Source: Rhizobium anhuiense
GTDB taxonomy: Bacteria > Pseudomonadota > Alphaproteobacteria > Rhizobiales > Rhizobiaceae
Assembly: GCF_003985145.1 (NCBI RefSeq)
Contig: NZ_ML133546.1
Coordinates: forward strand, 1 to 54,385
DNA: 54,385 bases
Direction of reading: 5' to 3'
Translations under genes and position numbers: made by a program
Part shown: positions 26,845 to 35,499 of the stretch, one piece after another
Numbering within the stretch: the stretch's first letter is position 1
Layout: every line of letters begins with the position of its first letter
Notes under the pieces: model-generated
Told to the model about the DNA's origin: nothing
Database searches by the model: none
The model's input: only the letters and a program-made list of their open reading frames with translations

Positions 26845-26860
26845 GTAACTGTTTAGTTAC
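26845..26860. promoter_or_regulatory. candidate TetR operator upstream of the Gfo-DUF993 operon
   Basis: GTAACT-GTTT-AGTTAC, a palindrome with perfect 6-bp arms, 62 bases upstream of the start at 26923. It matches the site upstream of the divergent ABC operon. Confidence 0.75.
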
Positions 26861-26922
26861 CGGCTCGGGAGGGCCGGGCGACGATGCCCGCTCCCGCCGC
26901 AAAAGATTGCTGGGAGGATAAA

Positions 26923-28071
26923 ATGGCACGCTTGGGGATCATCTTGCACGGCGTCACCGGCCGCATGGGTTACAATCAGCACCTGGTGCGCTCGATTCTC
27001 GCCTTCCGCGACCAGGGCGGCATCACATTGAAATCGGGCGAGAAACTCGAGATCGACCCGATCATCGTCGGCCGCAACGGCGCCAAGATGGAAGAGCTGG
27101 CGAAGAAGCACGGCATCAAGCGCTGGTCGACCGATCTCGACGCCGCGCTCGCCAATCCCGACGACACGATCTTCTTCGACGCCGGCACGACGTTGATGCG
27201 CGCCGAGCTGCTGTCCAAGGCGCTCGATGCCGGCAAGCACGTGTATTGCGAAAAGCCGATCTCCGACGACCTGCAAGTGGCGGTCGACCTTGCCCGCAAG
27301 GCGCGCCGCTCGGGCCTCAAGCACGGCGTCGTGCAGGACAAGCTTTTCCTGCCCGGCCTGCGCAAGCTGGCGCTGCTCAGGGATTCCGGCTTCTTCGGCA
27401 AGATCCTCTCGGTGCGCGGCGAATTCGGCTACTGGGTCTTCGAAGGCGATTGGGGCGTGCCCGCCCAGCGTCCGTCCTGGAACTACCGCAAGGGCGACGG
27501 CGGCGGCATCATTCTCGACATGCTCTGCCACTGGCGTTACGTGCTCGACAATCTGTTCGGCGAAGTGAAGGCCGTCTCCTGTCTTGGCGCGACGCATATT
27601 CCGCGCCGCATCGACGAACAGGGCAAGCCCTATGATTGCGATACGGATGATGCGGCCTATGCGACCTTCGAGCTCGAGGGCGGCGCGATCGCGCAGATCA
27701 ATTCCTCCTGGGCGGTGCGCGTCCGTCGTGACGATCTCGTCACCTTCCAGGTCGACGGCACCCATGGTTCGGCCGTCGCCGGCCTGACGAAATGCTGGAG
27801 CCAACACCGCGTCAACACGCCGAAGCCGGTCTGGAACCCGGATCAACCGCAGACGATCGACTTCTACAAGACCTGGGACGAGGTTCCGGACACCCAGGCC
27901 TTCGACAACGGCTTCAAGGCGCAGTGGGAAATGTTCATCCGCCATGTCGTCGAAGATGCGCCGTGGCCCTATGGCCTGGAAGCCGGCGCCAAGGGCGTGC
28001 AGCTCGCCGAGCTCGGCCTGAAATCCTGGGCCGAACGCCGCTGGCTCGACGTTCCCGCACTGGAGCTCTGA
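26923..28071 (+). CDS. Gfo/Idh/MocA family oxidoreductase (second of three)
   Basis: A 382-residue predicted sugar dehydrogenase. The nucleotide-binding loop reads LHGVTGRMGYNQH, resembling the GxxGRMG loop of dihydrodipicolinate reductase rather than the usual GxGxxG; the family motif VYCEKPI follows near residue 108. The C-terminal part contains GGGIILDMLCHWRYVLDNLF, with the conserved histidine of the substrate domain. The ATG at 26923 has GGGAGG seven bases upstream. It is first in a four-gene operon with the DUF993, TIM-barrel and third Gfo/Idh/MocA genes. Oxidation at a sugar hydroxyl (for example to a 3-keto derivative) is the likely activity, by family analogy only. Confidence 0.87.
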   Translation: MARLGIILHGVTGRMGYNQHLVRSILAFRDQGGITLKSGEKLEIDPIIVGRNGAKMEELAKKHGIKRWSTDLDAALANPDDTIFFDAGTTLMRAELLSKALDAGKHVYCEKPISDDLQVAVDLARKARRSGLKHGVVQDKLFLPGLRKLALLRDSGFFGKILSVRGEFGYWVFEGDWGVPAQRPSWNYRKGDGGGIILDMLCHWRYVLDNLFGEVKAVSCLGATHIPRRIDEQGKPYDCDTDDAAYATFELEGGAIAQINSSWAVRVRRDDLVTFQVDGTHGSAVAGLTKCWSQHRVNTPKPVWNPDQPQTIDFYKTWDEVPDTQAFDNGFKAQWEMFIRHVVEDAPWPYGLEAGAKGVQLAELGLKSWAERRWLDVPALEL

Positions 28072-28074
28072 ACC

Positions 28075-29238
28075 GTGACGACGATCAATCTCCCCCTCGA
28101 CGGCAAGATCGTCCCCTATACGCTGACCGGCACGCCGATCGCGGTCGCCAAGCGCGACGCCAAGTCCTTTCCACGCATCGCCTTTGCCGCCGCTCATGTC
28201 GTTGCCGATCCGCTTGCCGACAACGATCCGTGGCTGACGCCGGCGATCGACTGGGAGCGGACGCTTGCCTTCCGCCACCGGCTCTGGGATCTCGGCCTCG
28301 GCGTTGCCGAGGCGATGGATACGGCGCAGCGCGGCATGGGCCTCGGCTGGCCGGAAGCGCGCGAGCTGATCCGCCGGGCGCTTGATGAAGCGGCCGGGCG
28401 CAAGGACGCGATGATTGCCTGCGGGGCCGGCACCGATCATCTGACGCCTGGCCCCGACGTCACCGTCGACACTATTCTCAGGGCCTATGAGGAGCAGATC
28501 GAAACGGTGGAGGCGGCCGGCGGCCGCATCATCCTGATGGCGAGCCGGGCACTTGCCGCCGCCGCCAAGGGGCCGGACGACTATGTCAGCGTCTACGACC
28601 GCATCCTCCGCCAGGTGAAAGACCCTGTCATCATCCATTGGCTCGGCGAAATGTTCGATCCGGCGCTCGAGGGGTATTGGGGCAATGGCGACCATCTGAA
28701 AGCCATGGAGACCTGCCTCGAGGTGATTAGGGCCCATGCCGACAAGGTCGACGGCATCAAGATCTCGCTGCTCTCCAAGGAGAAGGAAGTGGCGATGCGC
28801 CGCCAACTGCCGAAGGGCGTGCGCATGTATACCGGCGACGATTTCAACTATGCCGAACTGATCGCCGGCGACGAAGCGGGTCATTCCGACGCGCTGCTCG
28901 GTATTTTCGATGCGATCGCGCCGGCAGCTTCGGCGGCCCTCGAAGCGCTCGGTCGCAAGAGCAACCATGAATTCTTCGATCTGCTGGAGCCGACCGTACC
29001 GCTGTCGCGCCACATCTTCAAGGCGCCGACGCGCTTCTACAAGACCGGCGTCGTCTTCCTCGCCTATCTCAACGGTCTGCAGGATCATTTCGTCATGGTC
29101 GGCGGACAGCAGAGCACGCGCTCGCTGGCGCATCTGGCGGAGCTTTTCCGTCTGGCCGACAAGGCGCGGGTTCTGGCCGACCCCGAACTCGCCGCAAGCC
29201 GCATGCGTCAGGTGCTCGCCGTCCACGGCGTCAACTGA
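28075..29238 (+). CDS. DUF993 protein (dihydrodipicolinate synthase-like TIM barrel)
   Basis: A 387-residue protein matching the DUF993 family, distant relatives of the DapA/NAL class I aldolase TIM barrels. It has conserved-looking stretches such as MIACGAGTDHL near residue 119, PVIIHWLGEMFDP near 180, VDGIKISLLSKEKE near 226 (the lysine of GIKIS is a candidate Schiff-base residue) and YTGDDFNYAELI near 250. The GTG start at 28075 is three bases after the previous stop. In this operon it probably performs a lyase or aldolase step on an oxidised sugar; the reaction is unknown to me. Confidence 0.82.
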   Translation: MTTINLPLDGKIVPYTLTGTPIAVAKRDAKSFPRIAFAAAHVVADPLADNDPWLTPAIDWERTLAFRHRLWDLGLGVAEAMDTAQRGMGLGWPEARELIRRALDEAAGRKDAMIACGAGTDHLTPGPDVTVDTILRAYEEQIETVEAAGGRIILMASRALAAAAKGPDDYVSVYDRILRQVKDPVIIHWLGEMFDPALEGYWGNGDHLKAMETCLEVIRAHADKVDGIKISLLSKEKEVAMRRQLPKGVRMYTGDDFNYAELIAGDEAGHSDALLGIFDAIAPAASAALEALGRKSNHEFFDLLEPTVPLSRHIFKAPTRFYKTGVVFLAYLNGLQDHFVMVGGQQSTRSLAHLAELFRLADKARVLADPELAASRMRQVLAVHGVN

Positions 29239-29267
29239 AGCAGGACACCGGGTGGGAGGAGAATGAC

Positions 29268-30098
29268 ATGCAGGTCGAAGGACTTTCGATCAATCTGGCG
29301 ACGATCCGTGAGCAATGCGGCTTTGCCGAAGCCGTCGACATCTGCCTGAAACACGGCATCACCTCGATTGCGCCCTGGCGCGATCAGGTCGCCAAGGCCG
29401 GCCTCGACGAAGCGGTGCGGATCGTCAAATCGAACGGCATCAAGCTGACCGGGCTTTGCCGCGGCGGTTTCTTCCCGGCAGCAAACGACGCCGACTGGCA
29501 GAAAAACCTCGACGACAACAGGCGCGCCATCGACGAGGCGGCCGCATTTTCAGCCGACTGCCTCGTGCTCGTCGTCGGCGGCCTGCCGGGCAGTTCGAAG
29601 GATATTGTCGCGGCTCGCCAGATGGTGTTCGACGGCATTGCTGCCGTGCTGCCGCATGCACAGGCGGCCGGCGTCAAGCTTGCGATCGAACCGCTGCATC
29701 CGATGTATGCCGCCGACCGTGCCTGCGTGAACACGCTCGGCCAGGCGCTCGACATGTGCGAGCCGCTTGGCGAGGATGTCGGCGTGGCGATCGATGTCTA
29801 CCATGTCTGGTGGGACCCCGACCTTGCCCACCAGATCGCCCGAGCGGGCCGTATGAAACGCATCTTTGCCCATCACATCTGCGACTGGCTGGTGCCGACC
29901 CGGGATATGCTGCTCGACCGCGGCATGATGGGCGATGGCGTGATCGACCTCAAAGGCATAAGACGAATGATCGAGGCCGCCGGCTTCTTCGGTGCGCAGG
30001 AGGTGGAGATCTTTTCGGCAGAGACATGGTGGAAACGCCCGGCCGACGAGGTGATCGCCACCTGCGTCGAACGCTTCCGGAGCTGCTGCGAGATCTGA
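29268..30098 (+). CDS. sugar phosphate isomerase/epimerase family TIM-barrel protein
   Basis: A 276-residue xylose-isomerase-like TIM barrel (AP-endonuclease 2 superfamily). Metal ligands are visible in order: LVLVVGG at strand ends, LAIEPLHPMYA (Glu) near 142, VAIDVYHVWWDPDL (Asp and His) near 175, FAHHICDW near 203 and the final VEIFSAETWW near 246. These enzymes isomerise, epimerise or, in some keto-glycoside pathways, cleave sugars. The ATG at 29268 has GGGAGGAG upstream. It is the third gene of the operon. Confidence 0.87.
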   Translation: MQVEGLSINLATIREQCGFAEAVDICLKHGITSIAPWRDQVAKAGLDEAVRIVKSNGIKLTGLCRGGFFPAANDADWQKNLDDNRRAIDEAAAFSADCLVLVVGGLPGSSKDIVAARQMVFDGIAAVLPHAQAAGVKLAIEPLHPMYAADRACVNTLGQALDMCEPLGEDVGVAIDVYHVWWDPDLAHQIARAGRMKRIFAHHICDWLVPTRDMLLDRGMMGDGVIDLKGIRRMIEAAGFFGAQEVEIFSAETWWKRPADEVIATCVERFRSCCEI

Positions 30099-30140
30099 TT
30101 TTCAATATTTGTTTCATCACGCATGCAGGAGGATCATTCG

Positions 30141-31418
30141 ATGGAGAAACGCCGTTTTGCCCTGATCGGCACCGGGAACCGCGGCACCACCATGTGGGGC
30201 AAGGATCTGCTGGCCGGCTGGCGCGAGCATGTCGACCTCACAGCCATCGTCGAGAAGAATTCGCTTCGCGGCGAGCGCGCCCGCAACATGATCGGCAGCA
30301 ACGCGCCGCTCTACGACAATATCGATTCCATGCTCGTCGAGCAGAAGCCGGATCTGGTCATTGTCTGCACGCCCGACCATACGCATGACGATATCATCGT
30401 GCGGGCGCTGGAGTCCGGCATCGACGTCATCACCGAAAAGCCGATGACCACCTCGGTCGAGAAAATTCGCCGGATTCTCGACGCAGAAAAGCGCACCGGC
30501 CGCCGGGTCGACGTCTCCTTCAATTATCGCTATGCGCCGACCGCCGCCAGGATCAAGGAACTGCTGAATGCCGGCGAGATCGGCCGGGTAACCTCCGTCG
30601 ACTTCCACTGGTATCTCAACACCAAGCACGGCGCCGACTATTTCCGTCGCTGGCATGCCTATACGGAAAATTCCGGCAGCCTGTTCGTCCACAAGGCAAC
30701 GCATCATTTCGATCTGCTGAATTGGTATCTCGACAGCGATCCCGAGTCCGTCACCTCGTTTGCCGACCTGCAGAACTACGGCCGCAAGGGCTCGTTCCGC
30801 GGGCCCCGCTGCAAGCTCTGTCCGCACACGCAGGAATGCGACTACTATCTCGATCTCGAGGCCGATCCTTTCCTCGACCAGCTCTACGAGGAGCCCTCGA
30901 AGATCGACGGCTACTTCCGCGACGGCTGCGTCTTCCGCGAGGATATCGACATTCCCGATACGATGGTGGTGTCCCTCCGCTACCGCAACAACGTCCATGT
31001 CTCCTATTCGCTGAACACCTTCCAGCCGATCGAAGGCCATCACCTCGCCTTCAACGGCACCAAGGGGCGGATCGAGCTTCGCCAATACGAGGCTCAGCCC
31101 TGGGAAGAGCCGAAGCAGGACACGATCCTGCTCATCCGCAATTTCTCGAACGGCAAGGAGGCGGTGGAGCGCATTGTCGTTCCGCATTTCACCGGCGGCC
31201 ATTACGGCGGCGACGACCGGATGCGCAATATGATCTTCAAGCCCGATATGGAAGACAGGCTCGCGCAGCGCGCCGGCACGCGGGCGGGCGCCATGTCCGT
31301 GCTTTGCGGTATCGCCGCGCTGACGAGCTCGCGCACCGGCAAGGTGGTCGATATTGCCGAGCTGATGCCTGAGCTTGCCAATGACGGTTCGCCGAATTCG
31401 CTGAGGTCGTCACGCTGA
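30141..31418 (+). CDS. Gfo/Idh/MocA family oxidoreductase with cysteine cluster (third of three)
   Basis: A 425-residue member of the dehydrogenase family. The Rossmann loop is ALIGTGNRG (residues 7-15) and the signature VITEKPM lies near 96. The substrate domain has LFVHKATHHFDLLNWYL with the conserved histidines. Between the domains, near residue 225, lies CKLCPHTQEC, a compact Cys-x2-Cys-x6-Cys group that could bind a metal. The ATG at 30141 has AGGAGG eight bases upstream. It is the fourth gene of the plus-strand operon and ends convergently with the 2-hydroxyacid dehydrogenase gene. Confidence 0.85.
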   Translation: MEKRRFALIGTGNRGTTMWGKDLLAGWREHVDLTAIVEKNSLRGERARNMIGSNAPLYDNIDSMLVEQKPDLVIVCTPDHTHDDIIVRALESGIDVITEKPMTTSVEKIRRILDAEKRTGRRVDVSFNYRYAPTAARIKELLNAGEIGRVTSVDFHWYLNTKHGADYFRRWHAYTENSGSLFVHKATHHFDLLNWYLDSDPESVTSFADLQNYGRKGSFRGPRCKLCPHTQECDYYLDLEADPFLDQLYEEPSKIDGYFRDGCVFREDIDIPDTMVVSLRYRNNVHVSYSLNTFQPIEGHHLAFNGTKGRIELRQYEAQPWEEPKQDTILLIRNFSNGKEAVERIVVPHFTGGHYGGDDRMRNMIFKPDMEDRLAQRAGTRAGAMSVLCGIAALTSSRTGKVVDIAELMPELANDGSPNSLRSSR

Positions 31419-31453
31419 CGCCTGCTGTGTAAGCTCGCTCGGCGAGGCGCGCG

Positions 31454-32464
31454 TCAGGCGATGTTTTCGAGATTCTCCCGGCGGATTTGGTAGAGCAGCG
31501 GCCGACCGGCCGCGAAGCGCTCGACCTCGTCAGCCGCCATCTCGCCGAGGCGCGCCCGTTCCAGGCCGACGGCGCCGGCAATATGCGGCGTCAGAAAGAC
31601 ATTCGGCAGATCGTAGAAAGCAGAATCGGGCTCAGGGATCTCCGGATCGGTGACGTCGATGACCGCGTCGATGCGGCCGCTCTTCAGCACTGAGAGCAGT
31701 GCGGCCTCATCGATAAGAATGCCGCGCGCCGTGTTGATGAGTGTTGCCCCGTCCTTCATCAGCGACAGCCTTCGCGCATCGATCATATGCTGCGTCGAGG
31801 GCAGCGACGGCGCATGCAGGGAAACGATATCGGCTTGTCGCATCAATTCGTCGAGCTCGACCTTTACCGCTCCGAGGCCGGCCGCCTCGACGGCATCTAG
31901 CGTCGGATCGGAGAGCAGCAGCCTGTAGTCGAAGGGTTTCAACAGCTCGATGACGCGCCGACCGATGCGCGAAGCGCCGACGATGCCGACGGTGCGGCGG
32001 TAATTTCCGATCGCCTGACGCTGCATCGAATGGGTCCGGTCGCGGTTGCGATCGGCGACATAGAGATCGCGGAAACGGAAGACCCGCTTGCCGGCGAAGA
32101 TGATCGCGGCAAGCGTGAATTCGGCAACCGGCACGGCGTTGGCCTCGGCCGCATGGCTGACCGGGATACCGGCCGCGAAGATGGCGTCGTCGATGACGCC
32201 CTTGACCGTGCCCGCAGCATGAACGATGAGCTTGAGGTGCGGCGCCGCGGTAAGCATTTCGGTCCCGGCATAGGGTCCGCCCCAGCCGGTGATCAGGATT
32301 TCGGCCTGGGCCAGCAGACGCCTCGCACGCTCGTCGTCGAAACGCTGCAGCGGTTTAGCGTCCAGCAGGCGGCCGATGCCGTCCAGCCGGCGCAGAACCT
32401 CATCCGGCAAGACATGCTCGGTGCGCGACGGCTGCATGGCAAGGACAATCGCCGGATGGCTCAT
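31454..32464 (-). CDS. D-isomer-specific 2-hydroxyacid dehydrogenase family protein
   Basis: A 336-residue NAD(P)-dependent dehydrogenase. The cofactor loop is TVGIVGASRIGRRVIELL near residue 160 (G-x-x-R-I-G-R, slightly off the usual GxGxxG). The catalytic arginine lies in LINTARGILIDE near 240, the glutamate region in TDPEIPEPDS, and the histidine in FLTPHIAGAVG near 295. It probably reduces or oxidises a 2-keto/2-hydroxy acid from sugar breakdown. Its start overlaps the stop of the DUF2264 gene by four bases, so the lacI-DUF2264-dehydrogenase genes are coupled. Confidence 0.88.
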   Translation of the reverse strand: MSHPAIVLAMQPSRTEHVLPDEVLRRLDGIGRLLDAKPLQRFDDERARRLLAQAEILITGWGGPYAGTEMLTAAPHLKLIVHAAGTVKGVIDDAIFAAGIPVSHAAEANAVPVAEFTLAAIIFAGKRVFRFRDLYVADRNRDRTHSMQRQAIGNYRRTVGIVGASRIGRRVIELLKPFDYRLLLSDPTLDAVEAAGLGAVKVELDELMRQADIVSLHAPSLPSTQHMIDARRLSLMKDGATLINTARGILIDEAALLSVLKSGRIDAVIDVTDPEIPEPDSAFYDLPNVFLTPHIAGAVGLERARLGEMAADEVERFAAGRPLLYQIRRENLENIA

Positions 32465-34326
32465 GGCATCTGCCCCGGCGCTTCGATGGCGCTCACCGTC
32501 ACGCCCCTTTCCCTCACCACGGCCTCCAGCGCCGTAATGTCAGGCGCTTTCGGCGGTCTTGTCCAGGCAGACGAAACGGCAGCGGGATTGTCAAGCCCCA
32601 GCACCGCCGTCACCAGGATGGTTTCGCCGGCCGGAATCTGGCCGCGCAGCTGCGGCACGAGGGTTTTCGCAACGATCACATTGGTGTTGGGCATTGCCTT
32701 CTGGACGAGCCCGGACCGTTTCACCGAAGAGCCGAGATCGAGAATGCCGGTGAAATCGGCCTCGCCGATTGCATAGGCAACCCCATTCGAGGCGGACAGC
32801 CTATCCAGCTCGAAATCCCGGCGACCGATGGCAAATCCGCCTTCGGCAATCCGCAGCGGCCGGCTTGTCCTCACCCGGTGGAGGCGGATATGCCAAGGTA
32901 CTGCGGGCACGAGCCAGGTTTCGACGCCGACATCCGGGAAAGGCGACCATTTCGCAAAAAGCACGTCGCCTGCGAGCCTGGCCTCCTCGTTCGTTTCGCG
33001 CACCCGGTAGTGCAGGCCGTCATCGCTGAAGGCCAGCATCGAATCAAAGGCGGCGAGCGCAAAGGCGCGCTCATCGGCCTCGACGCTGAAGCCGTAGCGG
33101 GCGGAATAGGCGAACTTGGCGTATTTTTCCGTGCCGAACCGCATCTGCAGATTTTCCTGGCCGGAGGATAGCGCCACGACATCGCCGCCCGCCCGCATGA
33201 TCACCATGCCGGGATGGTGCTGGGGAACGACCTCAGGCGCCTGCTCCGGCGCTTTTTCCGTCGCGGTCCAGAATGGATGATCCTCCGCGATCGCCAGCGG
33301 CAGGAAGGCCTTGAAGGCCCAATAGGGCGAACCGGTGGAATTGTAGCTTTCGGACATCAGCAGGTTTGGATAGCCGAAACCGATCGACAGCACGCCGTCG
33401 CGATCGGCAATCGGCTTGTCCTTCCACCAGCGCAGATGCTGCAGGCAGAGATGCTTGACCTCACCCCAGGGCAGAGCTTCAACATCGGCAAAGGCAAGCG
33501 CCGACCAGAAGCCGGCGCAGGCGAAGCGATAGGTCAGACTGCGGCCGAAGGGGATCGTCGCCCCGTCCGCGGCAAACCAATGCCGGAAATCCCGGGCAAA
33601 AAGGATCGCGCGGTCGCGATAGCGCTTTGCATAATCGTCGTCGACGAGCTTCGAATAGATCAGGCCATAGAAATGCATGGCAAAGGGAATGTAATGGTCG
33701 ATGCGGCGCACGTTGCCGTCGCGATACCAGCCGTCGCCGATATAGAAGCCTTCGAGTTCCTGCAGATATTGCCGCGTCAGGCTGCGGTCGAAATCGGCGC
33801 CGAGACGATCGAGCGCGATGTCGACGAAAATCCGGAAGAATTTCCAGTTGTTGTCGGCATAGTCGAACTGCCTGACATGCTTGAGATAGGCGATCACATT
33901 GCCGCGGGCACGCGCATCGAGCGGTTCCCAGATCTTTTCCGGCACCAGCGCCAGGGCAAAACCGAGAGCGGCAAGCTCGACCATCCGCTGATCGCGGCCA
34001 TTGACCGTTCCCCAATATTCGGGATGGGCGGGATCGGTGCCGTTTGCGAGGCCTTCGGCGAAACGATGCCAATGGGCAAAGTCGCCGTTGCCGGCACCAA
34101 GCGGCGCCAATCCCCAGAGCGGCCGGGCGAAGCCTTCGAGGTCGGCCGCCGCCCGGTCGAAATGGGCGGCGGTGCCGCTCAACCTGACGCGGGCATTGTC
34201 CTTCGAAAAGCAGGGAAGCAGCGGATCGAACAGATCAAGGAGGGCGCGGCTCATATCGGCACGGGTTTCGAGCGGATTGCCTGCGAGCGGGTTGGCGCTG
34301 GCGGGATCATAGGTCATCGGCGTCAC
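32461..34326 (-). CDS. DUF2264 domain protein
   Basis: A 621-residue protein whose N-terminal 350 residues match DUF2264: FARPLWGLAPLGAGNG near 60, FDYADNNWKFFRIFVDIAL near 155, and the helix-rich barrel-like region around YIGDGWYRDGNVRRIDHY near 200. The N-terminal part looks like an alpha/alpha toroid and the C-terminal part is rich in beta strands, as in heparinase- or glycosidase-like enzymes. No signal peptide was seen, so it should act in the cytoplasm on an imported glycoside or oligosaccharide. It overlaps lacI by four bases upstream and the dehydrogenase gene by four downstream. The reaction is not known to me. Confidence 0.82.
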   Translation of the reverse strand: MTPMTYDPASANPLAGNPLETRADMSRALLDLFDPLLPCFSKDNARVRLSGTAAHFDRAAADLEGFARPLWGLAPLGAGNGDFAHWHRFAEGLANGTDPAHPEYWGTVNGRDQRMVELAALGFALALVPEKIWEPLDARARGNVIAYLKHVRQFDYADNNWKFFRIFVDIALDRLGADFDRSLTRQYLQELEGFYIGDGWYRDGNVRRIDHYIPFAMHFYGLIYSKLVDDDYAKRYRDRAILFARDFRHWFAADGATIPFGRSLTYRFACAGFWSALAFADVEALPWGEVKHLCLQHLRWWKDKPIADRDGVLSIGFGYPNLLMSESYNSTGSPYWAFKAFLPLAIAEDHPFWTATEKAPEQAPEVVPQHHPGMVIMRAGGDVVALSSGQENLQMRFGTEKYAKFAYSARYGFSVEADERAFALAAFDSMLAFSDDGLHYRVRETNEEARLAGDVLFAKWSPFPDVGVETWLVPAVPWHIRLHRVRTSRPLRIAEGGFAIGRRDFELDRLSASNGVAYAIGEADFTGILDLGSSVKRSGLVQKAMPNTNVIVAKTLVPQLRGQIPAGETILVTAVLGLDNPAAVSSAWTRPPKAPDITALEAVVRERGVTVSAIEAPGQMP

Positions 34327-35354
34327 TCACGGGGTTCGACGTTCACAACGGTCCCTCCCGGAACGGGAACGACTGCCTGGCAGATGTGGCGCGCCGGTGC
34401 CGTCCTGTCGCGGAAACGGGACAGCATCAGCGAAACGGCCTCGCGCCCGAGAGCGGCGCGGTCGACGCGCATGGTGGAAAGCTGCGGATTGGTCATCAGC
34501 GCGCAGGGCAGATCATCGAAGCCGACGATCGCGAAATCTTCCGGCACACGCAGACCGGCTTCGGTGACCGCCTCGAGCACGCCGACGGCGATGAAATCAT
34601 TCATGCAGAAGGCGGCGGTGAAACCGGCATTTTCGGCAAGGATCGCAGCCGTGTGTTCATGGGCCTCGCGGCTGGCGCTGCCCTGCAGCGTCATGGACAC
34701 AAAACGGCCCTCGGCACCGGGGACGGCGGCGATCGCCGCCTCGAAACCGCGCACGCGCTCCCGGATCGTATGGCGGTGGGAGCCGCTCAGATGCAGGATG
34801 CGGCGATGGCCGGCCTTGGTCAACCGGCTGGTCGCCTCATAGGCTCCAAAGAAATTAGCCGGCGAAACGCCATCGAACTGCATCCTGGGATCGGTGCCGT
34901 TGACAAGAACGGTCGGCGTCATGCCGGCTTGCAGCCAGCCGCGCAACATCTCGTTCGGATCGATGCCGACGAGGAAGAGACCTTCGGCGCCTGCCGCCTG
35001 CATATGGTCGCGCACGGCATCCGGCGTGGTGCGATCCTCCCGGACCAGCCGGACCTCGAACGGCATGCCTGCGTCGACGGCTCCGGCACGCAAGCCGTCG
35101 ACGATCGCTTCATAGAAAACGCTGAGACCGCCCGTGACGCCGTCGCTGGCAATCAGCGCCAGCCCCCCGGCAACGGCTTCGGAAGCCGGCTTGACCGGGT
35201 AGCCGTGCTCGGCCGCCACCTTCAGGATCTGGCGGCGAACGGTTTCGCTGATACCAGGTTCGTTGGCAAGCACGCGCGACACCGTGGAGACGGAGACGCC
35301 GGCCAATGTGGCTATATCGGCCTGACGCGGCCGTCTGATCTTTTGGTCGTTCAT
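34323..35354 (-). CDS. LacI-family transcriptional regulator
   Basis: A 343-residue repressor-type protein. The LacI helix-turn-helix with hinge occupies residues about 10-60 (ATLAGVSVSTVSRVLANEPG, VRRQILKVAAEHGY). Residues about 65-335 form the periplasmic-binding-like effector domain (IVGFDDLPCALMTNPQLSTM near the end). The ATG at 35354 is chosen; a TTG two codons earlier is unlikely. It is first in the lacI-DUF2264-dehydrogenase operon and divergent from the second binding-protein gene, with the palindrome TGCAAATTTGCA between. It should regulate both directions in response to a sugar. Confidence 0.93.
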   Translation of the reverse strand: MNDQKIRRPRQADIATLAGVSVSTVSRVLANEPGISETVRRQILKVAAEHGYPVKPASEAVAGGLALIASDGVTGGLSVFYEAIVDGLRAGAVDAGMPFEVRLVREDRTTPDAVRDHMQAAGAEGLFLVGIDPNEMLRGWLQAGMTPTVLVNGTDPRMQFDGVSPANFFGAYEATSRLTKAGHRRILHLSGSHRHTIRERVRGFEAAIAAVPGAEGRFVSMTLQGSASREAHEHTAAILAENAGFTAAFCMNDFIAVGVLEAVTEAGLRVPEDFAIVGFDDLPCALMTNPQLSTMRVDRAALGREAVSLMLSRFRDRTAPARHICQAVVPVPGGTVVNVEPRE

Positions 35355-35375
35355 AGGCAAACATTATGCAAGTTA

Positions 35376-35387
35376 TGCAAATTTGCA
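35376..35387. promoter_or_regulatory. candidate LacI operator
   Basis: TGCAAATTTGCA, a perfect 12-bp palindrome 22 bases upstream of lacI and about 110 bases upstream of the divergent binding-protein gene. Further TGCAA half-sites flank it (35367, 35404 region). LacI-family operators are short AT/GC palindromes of this kind. Confidence 0.6.
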
Positions 35388-35499
35388 AGAAAATGATTAC
35401 TTCTTGCAATAAATATTTTTTTGCGTACCCTGTTTGCCGAAATGCCCCGACAGGCCATTGGAGGATGGCAGCGGGGCATATTGGGACAAGGAGGATATC

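Noticed and set aside
26857..29226. A 789-codon open frame on the minus strand across the Gfo/Idh/MocA and DUF993 genes
   Set aside because: It lies antisense to two recognisable enzymes, its product is Arg/His/Asp-rich without domain features, and it runs across the candidate operator.
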